The position numbers and the translations under genes are program-made. The notes beneath the pieces are model-generated. The model searched no databases. It worked only from the letters and a program-made list of their open reading frames with translations, and had not been told where the DNA came from. This document shows positions 17,538 to 26,452 of a stretch of DNA of 64,000 bases, one piece after another. Source of the stretch: Caulobacteraceae bacterium (lineage in GTDB: Bacteria; Pseudomonadota; Alphaproteobacteria; Caulobacterales; Aquidulcibacteraceae); contig JADJCG010000016.1 in the NCBI GenBank assembly GCA_016703335.1, positions 62,001-126,000 on the forward strand, written 5' to 3'. Within the stretch, counting starts at the first letter, position 1, and each line of letters starts with the position of its first letter.

Positions 17538-18784
17538 TATTCGTTCTTGCCACGCTTCTTGTCGCGCTCAGCCAGGATACGCAGGCGCAGTGCGTTGAGC
17601 TTGATGAAGCCCTCCGCATCGGCCTGATTGTAGCCGCCCGCTTCGTCGAAGCCGACAAGCTTCTTGGAATAGAGCGAATAAGGCGAAGAGCGCCCAACGG
17701 TGCGCACGCCGCCCTTGTAGAGCTTCAGCGTGACGTCGCCGGCAACGCTCTCTTGGCTCGCATCAATCGCGGCCTGCAGCATCTTGCGCTCCGGCGTCCA
17801 CCAGAAGCCGTTGTAGATAATGCCAGCATATTTCGGCATCAGCTCGTCTTTGAGATGCATCGCGCCGCGATCGAGTGTGATCGATTCAATGGCGCGGTGG
17901 CCGTACCAAAGGATCGTGCCGCCCGGCGTTTCGTAAAAGCCGCGGGACTTCATGCCGACATAACGGTTCTCAACCAGATCGAGACCGCCAACGCCGTGCT
18001 TGGAGCCAAGCCGATTGAGCTCGGCCAACAGCTCGTGCGCCTTCATCGGCTTTCCGTTGATGGCGACAAGATCGCCGCGCTCGAAGCTCAGCGTAACCGT
18101 CTCGGCCTGATCGGGCGCCTCTTCCGGCGTGATGGTGCGGCGATCGCCGCGCTTGGTCACGATCTCCGGCACTTCAACGTCGGGATCTTCAAGCGCTAGG
18201 CCTTCGCTCGACGTGTGCAGCAAGTTTGCGTCGATCGAGAACGGCGCCGCTTGCTCTTTGCCTTGCGCGATCTGGATGCCGTGCTTCTTCGCGTAGGCGA
18301 TGAGATCTGGGCGCCCTTCGAACTCCCACTCGCGCCACGGCGCGATGACCTTCACGTCGGGCTTCAGCGCATAGTAGCTGACTTCGAAGCGGACTTGGTC
18401 GTTTCCCTTGCCGGTCGCGCCGTGGCAGACGGCGTCAGCGCCGACTAGGTTCGCGATCTCAATCTGGCGTTTGGCGATCAGTGGGCGCGCGATCGACGTG
18501 CCGAGCAGATACTGTCCCTCGTACAGAGTATTGGCGCGGAACATCGGCCAGACGAAGTCGCGCACGAACTCCTCACGCAAGTCATCGATGAAGATGTTGT
18601 CCGGCTTCACGCCCATCTTCAGCGCCTTCTCGCGCGCCGGGGCGAGCTCTTCGCCTTGGCCCAGGTCAGCCGTGAAGGTCACGACTTCGCAGCCGTAAGT
18701 CTCCTGCAGCCACTTCAGGATGATGGAGGTGTCGAGGCCGCCTGAGTAGGCGAGCACGACTTTTTTGACCTTGGGCTGCGACAT
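17537..18784 (-). CDS. argG: Argininosuccinate synthase
   Basis: The 415-residue cytosolic enzyme joins citrulline and aspartate using ATP in arginine synthesis. The ATP-binding P-loop AYSGGLDTS is at about 11-19. FTADLGQGEE, TGKGNDQVRFE, and TPGGTILWYGHRAIES are all family signatures, and the length is normal. The start at 18784 is supported by the AGGA just upstream and by the family's short N-terminus. Its own frame is intact, unlike many neighbours. Confidence 0.97.
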   Translation of the reverse strand: MSQPKVKKVVLAYSGGLDTSIILKWLQETYGCEVVTFTADLGQGEELAPAREKALKMGVKPDNIFIDDLREEFVRDFVWPMFRANTLYEGQYLLGTSIARPLIAKRQIEIANLVGADAVCHGATGKGNDQVRFEVSYYALKPDVKVIAPWREWEFEGRPDLIAYAKKHGIQIAQGKEQAAPFSIDANLLHTSSEGLALEDPDVEVPEIVTKRGDRRTITPEEAPDQAETVTLSFERGDLVAINGKPMKAHELLAELNRLGSKHGVGGLDLVENRYVGMKSRGFYETPGGTILWYGHRAIESITLDRGAMHLKDELMPKYAGIIYNGFWWTPERKMLQAAIDASQESVAGDVTLKLYKGGVRTVGRSSPYSLYSKKLVGFDEAGGYNQADAEGFIKLNALRLRILAERDKKRGKNE

Positions 18785-18843
18785 CAATTTTTCCTGGGAG
18801 ACTTCCGGCGGCAATTCGCGCGCCTTCTTTCACGCCGCAGCAT

Positions 18844-19761
18844 CTAGATCAACGGCACCGGGCGCTGGCGCACCCATTTTGACAGGAGCCACTTCTCACC
18901 CTTGGTCACGGGGCGTCCGGCGTGGAGCGAGTTCATTTCGCGCTCGCCGGCTACGTCGAGATTCCAGAAGATCAAGGCGTCGCCGAGCTTGCCCTTGAAG
19001 CTCCAGTCGAGCCTCGGGAACGCCGTCTCGCCACCTTCATAGCCGTCATTGAGATAGACCAGCACCGTGGCGACTCGCTGGCCAATTGTGCGGAGTTCGT
19101 GAGCAAAGCCGGCCTCTTCTTCACTCCTGAAGAAATCGTAGTGGTCGGTATACTCTTGACCGCGCTTGTAATTGAGAAAGTTCGTTGGCTCTTGATGCGC
19201 CAGCGGCAAGCCAATTGCCGAAGCGATGCGCATGTTGACTAGCTGCACGACGAGGTCCGGCTGCAGATGGCTTGAACCAGCGACCGAATTGGAGCGCGAA
19301 TTGTCGAGCGAGAACGCCGCGTTGTCGTCCGCTCGCTGCACCGGCGCGCGCACTAAGTTCTTGCACGCCTGCTTGATCAGCCACGAACAGACGGGCTTTG
19401 GGAGAAAGCCTTCAATGCTGGACACCCGCGGCGCTTGATGATGCTGCACTTGCTCCAGCTGGCCGAACCAAGCATTGCGATCAAAGCCGCGCCCAAGAGC
19501 CATGAGTTGGCCCTTGGCGCGTGTATCGCCGAGCGCGGCTGCTTCCTCTAAGAAACGAAACGCATCGTCGAAGCTCTGTGCACGTCCATGGCCGCGCGCG
19601 GCGAGCACTGCGTGATACATCAACGCTTCCGCTGACCTTTGCGCACAGGCAGCCGCCACGAGCCGGATTGGCTCGTCCGGCTGGGTGCAGCGCTCACGTC
19701 CCGTCAGCATTAGGTGCGCAAGACGGAGCTGAGCCCGCGGATCGGATTGCATTTGGCTCAT
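18844..19761 (-). CDS. 2OG-Fe(II) prolyl 4-hydroxylase-like protein (copy 1)
   Basis: The 305-residue protein has an N-terminal helical part resembling Sel1 repeats (about 8-90) and a C-terminal prolyl 4-hydroxylase-like dioxygenase domain. The iron ligands are H207 and D209 (DHYDFF) and H280 (SLHAGRP), and K290 is the 2-oxoglutarate-binding lysine. LVYLNDGYEGGETAFPRLDW is characteristic. It probably hydroxylates a protein or peptide side chain. It lies 12 bases downstream of a clear paralog, so a tandem duplication is likely. Confidence 0.85.
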   Translation of the reverse strand: MSQMQSDPRAQLRLAHLMLTGRERCTQPDEPIRLVAAACAQRSAEALMYHAVLAARGHGRAQSFDDAFRFLEEAAALGDTRAKGQLMALGRGFDRNAWFGQLEQVQHHQAPRVSSIEGFLPKPVCSWLIKQACKNLVRAPVQRADDNAAFSLDNSRSNSVAGSSHLQPDLVVQLVNMRIASAIGLPLAHQEPTNFLNYKRGQEYTDHYDFFRSEEEAGFAHELRTIGQRVATVLVYLNDGYEGGETAFPRLDWSFKGKLGDALIFWNLDVAGEREMNSLHAGRPVTKGEKWLLSKWVRQRPVPLI

Positions 19762-19772
19762 CGGCGTAAACG

Positions 19773-20705
19773 CTACACCAGCGGCAGTGGACGGTCACGA
19801 ACCCACTTTGAGAAGAGCCACTTCACACCGTTTGTGGTGGGCGTTCCAGCATGAAGCGTGAGCGGGTCGGGACGGCCATCGGTGACGTTCCAAAACGCCA
19901 GCGCATCGCCCGCCTTGCCCTTGAAGCTCCAATCGAGGCGCGGGAACTTGGTGGCGCCGCCCTCATAGTCGTCGTTGAGGTAAATCAAGAACGTCACTGT
20001 GCGTTGGCCCACGGTTTGAAGCTCGCGCGCAAAATGCGCGACACCCGGATCGATGAAATCGTAGTGCGGGCGGTATTCCTGGCCCGGCATGTAGTGGAGG
20101 ATATTCGTCGGCTCTTGATGCGCGGCCGGAACACCGATGACGCGGGCAATGCGCGCGTGCGCGAGTTGAATGACGAGGTCGGTGTCGATCAGCGAAAAGC
20201 CCATGCCGGTGTTGGTGCGGATGGCGTGCGTGTTGACCCCGCCCTGCTCGGCGTTCTTCACACGCGCCGCTTCGAGGCTCGGGCGCGCGCGCTCCATGAT
20301 CCAGGCGCAGGCGGCGTGTGACAGGAAGCGCTCGATCGTGAGGATACGAGGCGCGTCGAAGTGTTCGACGGACTGAGGGATCGCAAGCTGATCACCAAAT
20401 CGATCACCGATGACGGCCAATTGGCCTACCGCTTGCGCGTCGCCCAGCTCGGCCGCGCCGCGGACAAGATCGAACGCTGCGCTCCAATCCTGGGCGCGAC
20501 CAATTCCGGTAGCTGCGAGAACAGCGGACAGTTGCAGCGCGTCCGTCTCATTTTGCTTCGCAGCCGACTCGATCAATCGTACCGCATCGTCCGGCGCGAA
20601 CGGCGCATCGCGGCCGACGAGCAAACGGCGGCCGAGTTCGTACTGCGCGCGCGCGTCGCCGCTCTGAGCGCGTTGCTGCAGTGACGTAACGTCCGCAATT
20701 GACAC
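19773..20705 (-). CDS. 2OG-Fe(II) prolyl 4-hydroxylase-like protein (copy 2)
   Basis: The 310-residue paralog of the next gene has the same Sel1-like N-terminal half and dioxygenase C-terminal half. The iron ligands are H214, D216 (PHYDFI) and H285 (LHAGTP), with K295 as the oxoglutarate lysine. GTG 20705 is the likely start: AAAGGA lies 7 bases before it and the Sel1-like part follows at once. A long open frame further upstream overlaps the divergent MpaB-type gene and was not used. Both copies keep all catalytic residues, so they probably have distinct substrates or timing. Confidence 0.82.
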   Translation of the reverse strand: MSIADVTSLQQRAQSGDARAQYELGRRLLVGRDAPFAPDDAVRLIESAAKQNETDALQLSAVLAATGIGRAQDWSAAFDLVRGAAELGDAQAVGQLAVIGDRFGDQLAIPQSVEHFDAPRILTIERFLSHAACAWIMERARPSLEAARVKNAEQGGVNTHAIRTNTGMGFSLIDTDLVIQLAHARIARVIGVPAAHQEPTNILHYMPGQEYRPHYDFIDPGVAHFARELQTVGQRTVTFLIYLNDDYEGGATKFPRLDWSFKGKAGDALAFWNVTDGRPDPLTLHAGTPTTNGVKWLFSKWVRDRPLPLV

Positions 20706-20747
20706 CAAAGCGTCCTTTCGTTCGTTGCGTATGCTAGAGTTTTCACG

Positions 20748-21626
20748 ATGGCTCGCAACTTGGATCGGCTGCTGCGCGATTACATCGCGCCCCCACCCGA
20801 CATGCCGTTGGTGGACTTTGCCGCGCCCGCAGGTGCGCCGGCTTTGTTCATGCCGGACTCCGTGAGCTGGCGGGTGATGAAGAACCCGGTCGCGCTTGTT
20901 GTCGGCGGGCTCGCCGCTGTGATCCTCGAACTCGCCGAGCCGCGCGTGCGCACCGGCGTGTGGGAGCACACAACCTTTCGCCGCGATCCTGAAACACGCA
21001 TGCGCCGAACCGGATTTGCCGCGTGGATGACAATCTATGCGCCGGAGGACACTGCACGCCGCATGATCGCTGGCGTCACCCGCGCACACGATCGCATCGA
21101 AGGGCGCACGCCTGACGGCGTCGCATATCGCGCCAGCGACCCGGAATTGCTCACCTGGGTACACGCCACTGCGGCTTATGGATTCTCGGAAGCCTACAGC
21201 CGCTACGTGCGCGCGTTGTCGGCCGATGAAATGGATTGCTTCTACGCGGAAGGCGCGCCGGTCGCCGCGCTCTACGGCGCGGACACACCACCAAGCTCAC
21301 GCGCGGCGCTTGACGCGATCTTTACGACGATGGCGCCAAAGATCGAAGCGTCCGACATCGTGTTTGAGTTCTTCAAGATCGTGCGCGCGGTGCCGATTCT
21401 GCCTGTGAAAGCCGTGCAGCGCCTGATGGTGCGCGGCGCCGTGAGCATGACGCCGGATTGGGCGCGTGAAACGCTAGGCCTGGATCGTACATTCGGTTTG
21501 CGCGCCGGTGAACACACATTGCTACGCGCGATGGGCGCAGCAGCGGAGCGTTTCGTCATTGAGGACGCGCCGCCCGCCCAAGCATGCAAGCGCATGGGAC
21601 TGCCGGCGAGCTATCTCTATCGCTAA
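20748..21626 (+). CDS. MpaB-type oxygenase (DUF2236)
   Basis: The 292-residue protein matches the DUF2236/MpaB family: HTTFRRDPETRMRRTGF in the first third, then WVHATAAYGFSEAYSRY, whose His contributes to haem binding in latex-clearing and MpaB relatives. The reaction may be an oxygenation or oxidation, with substrate unknown. It is divergent from the 2OG-oxygenase pair, with 42 bases between starts, so the two operons may share a control region. Confidence 0.82.
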   Translation: MARNLDRLLRDYIAPPPDMPLVDFAAPAGAPALFMPDSVSWRVMKNPVALVVGGLAAVILELAEPRVRTGVWEHTTFRRDPETRMRRTGFAAWMTIYAPEDTARRMIAGVTRAHDRIEGRTPDGVAYRASDPELLTWVHATAAYGFSEAYSRYVRALSADEMDCFYAEGAPVAALYGADTPPSSRAALDAIFTTMAPKIEASDIVFEFFKIVRAVPILPVKAVQRLMVRGAVSMTPDWARETLGLDRTFGLRAGEHTLLRAMGAAAERFVIEDAPPAQACKRMGLPASYLYR

Positions 21627-21647
21627 GCCACGCTCGTCGCGCCGAGA

Positions 21648-23658
21648 CTAGACCATCACCTGGTTACCCAGCTCCACCGCACGTCCGGACGGAATGTGGA
21701 AGAAGTCCGTTGCGTTGGTGGCGTTGCGGGCGAGGAAGATAAACAAATGATCCTGCCAAAGCGGCATGCCGCTCTTTTCGCTCGGCACAATGGTGCGGCG
21801 TGAGAGGAAGAAGCTCGTTTTCATAATATCGAACTTCAGGCCGTGTTTTCGCGCTTCGGTGAGCGCTTTGACGACGTTCGGCGTTTCCATGAAGCCGAAT
21901 GTCAGCGTCACCCGCTTCACATCTGGCATGTAGTCTTCGACCTTCACACGCTCAATCTCCGGCGCGCGCGGCGCGTTCACCGTTTTGACTGTGAGAATGA
22001 TGATCTGCTCGTGCAGCACTTGGTTGTGCTTGAGATTGTGCATCAACGCCGCCGGCGCGATGTCGGGATCGCCGGTGAGGAAGATGGCCGCGCCGCGCAC
22101 GCGATGCGGCGGATGGTGCGATAACGTCTCGAACAGCTTCGCCAGCGGTTCGTCGCGCCTTGTGGTTTCCGCAAGCAGCCTGGTGCCGCGCACCCACGTC
22201 CACATCGTCAGGATGAGGCCGCCCGCCAACAGCAACGGCACGAAGCCGCCAGACCACACGCGCTGCAAGTTTGAAGCGAGGAAAATGCTTTCGATGATCA
22301 CAAACGGCGTAACGACAGCCGCCGCCAGGATCATCGGTCGCTTCCACAGCTTCCAGATAACGATGAACATCATGCATGTGCTCATCAGCATCTCGCCGGT
22401 GATCGAGATACCGTACGCCGCAGCGAGGCGGGTCGATGAGCCGAACGCCAGAGTCAAAATGAGAACGCCGGCGAGCAGCAGCCAGTTGATCTGCGGCATG
22501 TAGATCTGACCGGCTTGCGTTTCGGATGTGCGCCGAATTTCCATGCGCGGCAGCAGTCCGAGCTGAATGGCCTGCTGTGTAAGCGAGAACGCGCCGGAGA
22601 TAACCGCTTGGCTCGCGATAACAGTCGCGGCTGTCGCTAGGATCACCAACGGCAGGCGGAACATGTCCGGCGCCATTTCGAAGAACGGGCTGAAATCGAA
22701 CTGCACGGTATCCGCGCCGACAGCGCGGGCGGCGTCCCGGGCAAGCTGATACTCGCTGTTCAGCACATCCAAATTTCCGATCACAAACGCGCCTTGGCCC
22801 AGATAGTTGAGCGTCAGACAGAGCAAGATTCCGACCCAAGCCGCACGGATCGGCGCGGCGGCCGAAATGGCCCATGTCGGCATAAAGCGCCTCCGCGCCG
22901 GTGACCGCGAGGAACACCGAGCCGAGCACGACGAATGTTAGGAAGCGGTGTTCGATCATGAAGCCGATCGCGTGAGATGGCAGCAAAGCCTGCAACACCG
23001 CCGGGTTTGACATCACCTGGATCGCGCCGAGCACGCCCATCGTGATGAACCACAACGCGGTTATCGGACCAAAGAAGCGGCCCATCACGCCGGTGCCCCG
23101 CGACTGGATAGCAAACAGTCCAACCAGAATGCCGATCGCGATCGGCAAGATGAAAGGATCAATCGGGCCTTCAAGACCCGGCACCGCCTTCAATCCCTCA
23201 ACCGCCGACAGAACCGAGATCGCCGGCGTAATGAGTGCGTCGCCGTAGAACATAGACGCCCCGGCTACACCGACGAGAAACAGAAGCGGCGTGCGTTTTC
23301 CGAGCGCGCGCTGCGCCAGCGCCATCAGCGAAAGCGTGCCACCCTCGCCCTTGTTGTCCATCTGCATGACGAAGATGACGTACTTCAGCGTCACCACGAT
23401 CATCAGCGCCCAGAAGATGAGCGAGACGATCCCCAACACCTCTTCGGGCGTGGCCAGCGTGCCATCCTGCAGAACGTGGGCGAACGATTCCTTGAACGCG
23501 TAGAGCGGGCTGGTGCCGATGTCGCCGTAAACGACACCGATCGAACCCAGCATCAAAGCCCAAAAACCGCCGTGCGCGGCCGCGCGCGCGCGGCCACCGC
23601 CTCCGGCGCCGTTCGATGAGCTGTTGGGCTGGGGCGCTTCGGCCGGGGCCTGCGCCAT
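21648..23658 (-). pseudogene. kup: Kup-type low-affinity K+ transporter, frame-shifted
   Basis: The first frame (from 23658) reads LMLGSIGVVYGDIGTSPLYA and runs through the first membrane helices up to GAEALYADMGHFGR. The second continues PIRAAWVGILLCLTLNYLGQ down to the stop at 21648. Joining them near 22850-22858 gives about 669 residues with about 12 helices and the C-terminal cytosolic domain, normal for Kup. The transporter brings in K+ with H+. The frame switch is a single extra or missing base in a GC-rich run. The N-terminal 25 residues are Pro/Gly-rich and unconserved. Confidence 0.92.
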
Positions 23659-23770
23659 GAGAGAATCCCCTTCGGGCGCAACGCCAAGCCGCCCGGTTGG
23701 GCCGCGCGTTTACGCCCTTTCGCCTTGAGGCGCAAATGCTTGCGTCGGGGAGCGTTGTGGATTGGTTACC

Positions 23771-24163
23771 TCAACGGCAGCCACAACCGCCGCCACCATG
23801 GCCGCCACGGCCACCGCCGCGCGATCCGGCGCCGGCGCGCGCCGATGCGAACGCAAAGGCCAACGCCGATGCTGAGCTGCCGCGGATTATGACAGTCGTG
23901 CTCGAATACGAGCCGCCGCCGATATCGGCGCCAACACCGCCACCGCCAGCGAAAAAGGATTGTGACAGCGTCACTGTCTCAGGGCCGGTCGTCTCAACCA
24001 CAGGCGGTGGAACAGGCGCGGGGGGACGTGGCGGAGGCGGCGGGCGGCGCGGCGGCCGATGCCGCTGCGGACGCTCGATGCCATCAGCGAACGCCACCGT
24101 CGGCGCGGACAACGCCGGCACGCAAACGAGCGCAAAAGCCGCAAGGATCGCGCGCACGCGCAT
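23771..24163 (-). CDS. Secreted Pro-rich/Gly-rich protein
   Basis: The 130-residue protein has a signal peptide (about 1-26), a run of Pro and Arg (RPPRRPPPPPRPPAPVPPP), a middle part with GGGGVGADIGGGSYSSTTV, an Ala-rich stretch, and a Gly-rich end GGRGGHGGGGCGCR with two Cys. It is very low in complexity, so alternative frames are also open; the signal peptide is the main reason to believe this one. It could be a surface or wall-associated protein. No family is recognised. Confidence 0.5.
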   Translation of the reverse strand: MRVRAILAAFALVCVPALSAPTVAFADGIERPQRHRPPRRPPPPPRPPAPVPPPVVETTGPETVTLSQSFFAGGGGVGADIGGGSYSSTTVIIRGSSASALAFAFASARAGAGSRGGGRGGHGGGGCGCR

Positions 24164-24268
24164 GGACTGCCTCCAGAATAGAACACGGCACCTTTGCGCA
24201 CGCGCGAGTGGAGGTGAAGTCGCTTCGCCATGCGCGCGCGAAGTTCGCGCCAGCGCGGTGCGCGTTAA

Positions 24269-24457
24269 TCAGAAATCGCTGGCAATGCCCTTCTTCTCCC
24301 AATCGCCGTAGCGCGTGGGTTCTGGGCCGGCGGCGCCGCCGACTTCCCTCGCTTGTTTCTCAGCGTGCGCTGCTGCGCGGCGCGCTTCTGCTTCCGCGAG
24401 TGCGCGTTGGGCTTCTGGCGTCAGTTTGCGCGGCGGCTTCGGAACGTCATCGGCCAT
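24269..24457 (-). CDS. DUF1674 protein, SDHAF4-like
   Basis: The 62-residue protein ends with GPEPTRYGDWEKKGIASDF, the defining C-terminus of DUF1674, whose mitochondrial relative SDHAF4 helps insert FAD into succinate dehydrogenase. A Glu/Ala-rich helix precedes it. I placed the start at Met 24457 (MADDVPKPPRKL). It probably aids respiratory complex II assembly in the cytoplasm; sdh genes are not in this window. Confidence 0.82.
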   Translation of the reverse strand: MADDVPKPPRKLTPEAQRALAEAEARRAAAHAEKQAREVGGAAGPEPTRYGDWEKKGIASDF

Positions 24458-24693
24458 TCTGAACTCATCTTCGCGCCCGTCATTTCGGCCTCGCAACCGT
24501 GACCTGGTAAGCGCGACGCAGGTTCGCAAACGTCTGCTACGGGGTTAAGCTTTGGCAAGACGTCATTCACACGAGCTTTCGCCTTGATTTAGCACGCCAT
24601 TTTCGCCCACGCCGGCTGCGCGCCAGCTTTTATGGTTGATGATGCGTTAACCGCCGCGCGGCGACCCTCGCTGGTCAGGTTTTACGACTCGCG

Positions 24694-26452
24694 ATGCGCC
24701 GCCTCCCGATCCTTCCTGCCGCGCTTTGCGCGGCTCTCGGCCTGCCCGCCGTGGCGCCCGCTTGGGCGGATTCACCTGTCGTCATTGACGGCGCCGATCA
24801 CGACACGCGCCGCGCCATCCTTGAGCTTCTTCCAGATCGCGATGCGCCAGAGAGCTTGTTCGACGCCGAACGCATTGCAGAGGAAGCCGCTGCGCGCGCT
24901 TTGGCGTGGTTGCGCTCCGAGGGTTATTACGGCGCGACGGTGACGCCGGAAGCCAGCGACAACCCGCCGTCGGCCCGGCTCATCATCGATCTCGGCACGC
25001 GCTTCACATTCGGCGACACGCAGATCACGTGAAGCCCAAGCGCCGAACCTGACGCATCGCGCGCCGCTGACGAAGCCATAGCGACCGTGCGCCGCCGCGA
25101 TCCGGCGCGCGCCGCAGTGGTGCTGCAAGGCGAAGCCGACGCGCTGACAGCGCTGCAACAAAATGGCTACGCCGACGCCGCCGCGCTCGATCGGCGTGTT
25201 GTTGTTGATCACGCCAGCGCGCAGGTCGCGACGGAGTATCGCTTCAGCGTCGGCGAACTCGCGCGCCTCGGCAGTGCGCGCGCGGAGCCTGGCGGCGTGC
25301 TGCGCCAAGGCTTCGTCGGCGACCTCCAGAACTGGGACAACGGGCGACGTGTATTCGCCGCAAGCGCTCGCGCGCCTGCGCCGCGACCTGGCATCGACAG
25401 GCGCCGTATCGCTTGCTTCAACAAGCCTTGCGCCGCCTGACGAGAATGGCCTCCGCGACGTCATCATCGCCATCGAGCCCGCAAAGCGCAACGCGTACGA
25501 ACTCGGCGTCAGCTACTCGACCACCGAAGGCGCGGGCATGCAAGCACAATGGACGCGCCGCAACCTGACCGGCCGCGCGGACTCACTCGCGGTCGCCGCA
25601 ACGCTCGCAGAAATGCAGCAAGGCGTGACCGTTTCGCTGACGCGCCCGCATGCGGCTGGATTGGGCCACGCTGTTAGCTGGGGCGCCTCCGCTGATCGCG
25701 AACAACTTGAGGCTTACTCACGTCAAGGCGTGGCGCTCTTCGCTTCGGTCGACGCCTCGACACGCCTGCGCACCGCGACAAGCTACGGCGTTCGCCTCTC
25801 CGCCGACGAATACGACGATGTCATCGGCACCGTGCGCGACGCCATAGTGCTCTCAGCTTTCGGCGATTGGCGCCACGACACCACGCAATTCACGCTCGAT
25901 CCTATCGACGGCTCAATCACCGAATTGCGCGTCGAGCCTTCGGTATCGACAGGCGACGAAACACTCGGCTTCGTACGCGCCACAGCAGAGGGTCGCATCT
26001 ACGAAACTGTCGGCGCCAACAATCGCCTCACCTTCGCTGCGCGTGGGCGCGTCGGCTGGCTTGAGGCGGTCACTGGCGATCCAAATGACGTGCCGCCGGA
26101 TCGGCGCTTCTATGCCGGCGGCGGCGGCTCGGTGCGCGGCTACGAGTACAATTCGATATATCCGAAAGATCGCGATCTGCAGGGCCTGACACCCGGCGGC
26201 CAAGGCCTACTCGAAGGCTCGTTCGAAGCACGCTGGCGCTTCGATGATCGTTGGGGCGCAGCTGCATTCGTTGATGCAGGCACGGCATTCGACGATTGGA
26301 GCGAAGCTACAGATCTGAGCTGGGGCGTCGGCTTCGGCGCGCGCTACAATCTCGGTTTCGCGCCGTTGCGGTTCGACATCGCCATCCCGCTCGACGAAGA
26401 CGAGAGCAGCGGCGACTTCGCGCTCTACATCAGCTTAGGCCAAGCGTTTTGA
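24694..26452 (+). pseudogene. tamA: TamA-like outer-membrane assembly protein, interrupted
   Basis: The first part (24694-25032) has a signal peptide and a POTRA-like region (ARALAWLRSEGYYGATVTPE). An in-frame TGA at 25030-25032 follows, but the same frame resumes as a second POTRA (TALQQNGYADAAALDRRVVV). Near 25341-25346 the frame shifts (WDNG to DVYSPQALARLRRDL). The BamA/TamA barrel then runs to 26452, with RFYAGGGGSVRGYEYNS as its hallmark. The repaired protein of about 585 residues is normal for TamA. It would insert barrel proteins with TamB. The stop overlaps the likely TamB start, so they form one operon. Confidence 0.83.
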
